Below, in pieces: positions 62,103 to 64,000 of a DNA stretch of 64,000 bases. The DNA is from Prochlorococcus sp. AG-311-D23 (lineage in GTDB: Bacteria; Cyanobacteriota; Cyanobacteriia; PCC-6307; Cyanobiaceae): the NCBI GenBank assembly GCA_003284445.1, contig QBVH01000003.1, forward strand, positions 1-64,000, in the 5' to 3' direction. The notes below the pieces were generated by a model. It searched no databases. It was not told the DNA's origin and worked only from the letters and a program-made list of their open reading frames with translations. The first letter of the stretch is position 1. Every line of letters begins with the position of its first letter. Position numbers and translations under genes: made by a program.

Positions 62103-64000
62103 TTTGACTTCAAAGATAAAGCATTAAGTACAACACTTATAGAGCTCAAAGCCATAAGTAAAGCCGCCAATGGAGGAGATAGTAATAAGCCAAAAGATGG
62201 TAAAAGTAATCCTGCCGCGATTGGTAAAGCAATCAAGTTATATCCAAATGCCCATGCAAGGTTTTGTTTTATTTTGAGCATTGCTCGTTTTGATAGATTT
62301 AAAGCATTTGGAAGGGCTTCCAAGTTTTCTCCAAGCAGAACAAGATCAGCAGAATCTTGAGCGATTTGAGTTCCGGTTCCTACCGCTACGCCCAAGTCTG
62401 CAGCAGCAAGAGCTGGAGCATCATTAATTCCATCACCTATCATCGCGACTAAACCATTATTTTTTAATAAGTTCAACTTATTCAACTTGTCTGACGGTAA
62501 CATTTGCCATGTAATTTGTTTTGCATTAAATCCCAATTTTTCCCCTATAGATAAAACTGCTGAATCTCTATCACCACTAAACAAATTCAATGAAAAACCT
62601 CTTGAGCGTAATTTATTAATTGAAAGGAAAGAGTCTTTTCTTAGTTGATCATCAATCAAGAAAAAACCTAATAATTTGTTCTCCAAAGCAACTGCAACTA
62701 TTGATTGAGCCTTTCTTTTTGAAAGCTTGAAATTATTTTCAATCATTTCATTCCATTCAATTCCTTCACTTTTGATCCATTCGGGAGTTCCGACTCTTAT
62801 GAGTCCTTCTAATTTATTAATTTTGCCAGCTAATCCTTTGCCTGGATATGTAGTTGATCTTGATACTGTTTCTAGTTTGATTTCTTTTTTATGTGCTTCT
62901 TGAATAATTGCTTGGGCTAGCGGATGCCGACTTTCTTGTTCAATGCTTGCAGCCAATTTGAGCATGAAATTTTTTTCTGACTCATCGTATTTCCAGGACC
63001 CAACAACTAAAGGCCTTCCAATCGTGAGTGTACCTGTTTTATCAAAAACGATTTGACTTATTTTTGATGCCATTTCTATGACATCTCCACCCTTGAATAG
63101 CCATCCTCGTTTGGCAGCTTCCCCAGATGCGACTGTTATTACCGTTGGCGTGGCAAGTCCTAGTGCACATGGACAGGCTACGACTAAAACAGCTATCGAT
63201 AATTGAAATGAGAGACCAATTGGTGTTTGAGGTGTATTCATCAAATGATCATGCAAGTTATGGCTATGCATGAAACCTGAACTAGAAACTTCTAAAACTT
63301 CTGGCCATATCCTCGTCCCTATTTTCCACCAAAAAACAAAAGTTATTAAAGCAAGAGTTGTTACCCCATAGCAAAACATACCTGCCACCTTGTCTGCTAA
63401 TCCCTGAATAGGTGCTTTTCTAGCTTGGGCTTCTTCAACTAAACTTATTATTTTAGCTATGGCCGTTTCAGATCCGATTTTTTGAACTTCTAAAATAATT
63501 GTTGACTCTAAATTTAGGCTGCCAGAGGGCAGCTCGACTCCAGGTGTTGCTTCTAACGGTAAAGACTCGCCAGTTAAACTGGAGATATCTATTGCCGAAC
63601 TTCCTTTTATAACTAAGCCATCAACTGGGATTCTATCACCGGCTAATAATTGAATTTTTTCTCCTGGTCTTAGAGCACCTATCCTGATTTCACGAATTTC
63701 GTTATTGTCTAAAATTAAATTGGCTGTTTCGGGTTGTAATTTTGCCAACTCTTTTAACGCTGTACCAGTGTTGACTCGTGCTCTCTCCTCTAAAAAACGT
63801 CCTAATAAAACAAATCCAAGCAGCATGACCGGTTCATTGAAAAAACATGGCCAGCCAACTGTCGGCCAAATTAAAGCAATTATGCTTGCTATGTAAGCAC
63901 TCATTACACCAAGACTGACTAAGGTATCCATAGTCGGTGTAAGCATGATTGCGGCCTTTAGTCCTGCGTTGAGGATCGATTTACCTGGCCCAAGTAAAGC
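62099..64000 (-). CDS. Copper-type P1B-ATPase (5' end off window)
   Basis: The frame is open to the window edge; 633 residues are visible, and the N-terminal metal-binding part is missing because the window ends. Motifs: SLTGESLPLEA (actuator), ACPCALGLA (CPC, Cu+-type), FDKTGTLTIG (phosphorylation Asp), RHPLAQ (HP) and GDGINDAPALA. The CPC motif and HP region indicate a copper or heavy-metal pump; in cyanobacteria CtaA and PacS are such pumps. Which it is cannot be decided here. It is the first gene of the tmk-holB cluster. Confidence 0.9.
   Translation of the reverse strand, partial: ALLGPGKSILNAGLKAAIMLTPTMDTLVSLGVMSAYIASIIALIWPTVGWPCFFNEPVMLLGFVLLGRFLEERARVNTGTALKELAKLQPETANLILDNNEIREIRIGALRPGEKIQLLAGDRIPVDGLVIKGSSAIDISSLTGESLPLEATPGVELPSGSLNLESTIILEVQKIGSETAIAKIISLVEEAQARKAPIQGLADKVAGMFCYGVTTLALITFVFWWKIGTRIWPEVLEVSSSGFMHSHNLHDHLMNTPQTPIGLSFQLSIAVLVVACPCALGLATPTVITVASGEAAKRGWLFKGGDVIEMASKISQIVFDKTGTLTIGRPLVVGSWKYDESEKNFMLKLAASIEQESRHPLAQAIIQEAHKKEIKLETVSRSTTYPGKGLAGKINKLEGLIRVGTPEWIKSEGIEWNEMIENNFKLSKRKAQSIVAVALENKLLGFFLIDDQLRKDSFLSINKLRSRGFSLNLFSGDRDSAVLSIGEKLGFNAKQITWQMLPSDKLNKLNLLKNNGLVAMIGDGINDAPALAAADLGVAVGTGTQIAQDSADLVLLGENLEALPNALNLSKRAMLKIKQNLAWAFGYNLIALPIAAGLLLPSFGLLLSPPLAALLMALSSISVVLNALSLKSK

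Overview
The window is a 64 kb stretch of chromosome from a marine picocyanobacterium, most probably Prochlorococcus. Supporting signs are the AT-rich sequence, very short intergenic gaps, many overlapping genes, and a cyanobacteria-specific core set: NdhO, a CRR7-like protein, PetL, zeta-carotene desaturase, a high-light-inducible protein, RpaA and several cyanobacterial DUF families. A low-light NATL-like lineage would fit, but nothing here proves the clade. I see no insertion sequence, prophage, CRISPR array or integron; this is mostly ordinary core genome.

Layout. 1-3 kb: the 5' part of an SbmA/BacA-type ABC transporter, a small membrane protein, a HIT protein and peptide deformylase. 3-10 kb: an S9 peptidase converging on the Fe-S assembly operon sufB-C-D-S (minus strand), followed by a 479 bp divergent gap. 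10-18.7 kb: an unknown 118 aa protein, a DUF4912 protein, phosphoglucomutase, a RarA-like ATPase with a long extra C-terminal region, PPTase, peroxiredoxin Q, CoaX and CysH. 18.8-25.2 kb (plus strand): NDH-2, a DASS-type transporter, KtrB, KtrA and AnmK. 25.2-26.5 kb: small lineage-type genes, namely a ribbon-helix-helix protein, an unknown basic protein, a Nif11-like peptide and a 54 aa membrane peptide. 26.5-37.4 kb: an ABC-F ATPase, a Deg/HtrA protease, a DUF2973 protein, an Hli protein, XseA/XseB, a zinc-ribbon membrane protein, a YihY-type protein, an inositol monophosphatase-like protein, a TolC-type outer membrane protein and a DUF512 radical-SAM protein. 37.8-45 kb: DUF3120, NadB, a VKOR-thioredoxin fusion, PetL, DUF4346, a GNAT/FemAB-like protein, a RibD-C reductase and a tandem PTPS protein. 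45.1-54.4 kb: AroK, CRR7-like, DUF6816, GST, DUF751, RbfA, NagZ, HemD, SRPBCC, Zds, an A-type Fe-S carrier, a TPR protein and a TIGR01777 SDR. 54.5-64 kb: NdhO, a DnaJ protein, CysK, a glycosyltransferase, UPF0367, an ABC ATPase, tRNA-Asn, RpaA, and a minus-strand operon of a Cu-type P-ATPase, thymidylate kinase and HolB.

Themes. Several genes serve redox and Fe-S chemistry (SufBCDS, A-type carrier, CysH, CysK, PrxQ, VKOR-Trx) or photosynthetic electron flow (NdhO, CRR7-like, NDH-2, PetL, Hli, Zds). Potassium uptake (KtrA/KtrB) sits next to a DASS carrier that has its own regulatory RCK-C-like domains. AnmK and NagZ suggest peptidoglycan recycling.

Most worth a second look: the small-gene island at 25.2-26.5 kb, with overlapping inverted repeats and a Nif11-like peptide ending in RGGL; an 18-bp perfect hairpin overlapping a Fur-like palindrome at 37.62-37.68 kb; two divergent gene pairs whose start codons share a single CATG; a G10 run inside the RibD-like gene; a tandem PTPS whose motifs resemble biopterin-type rather than queuosine-type enzymes; and tiny ORFs ahead of the DUF4912 gene. 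None of these is proven to be a new system.
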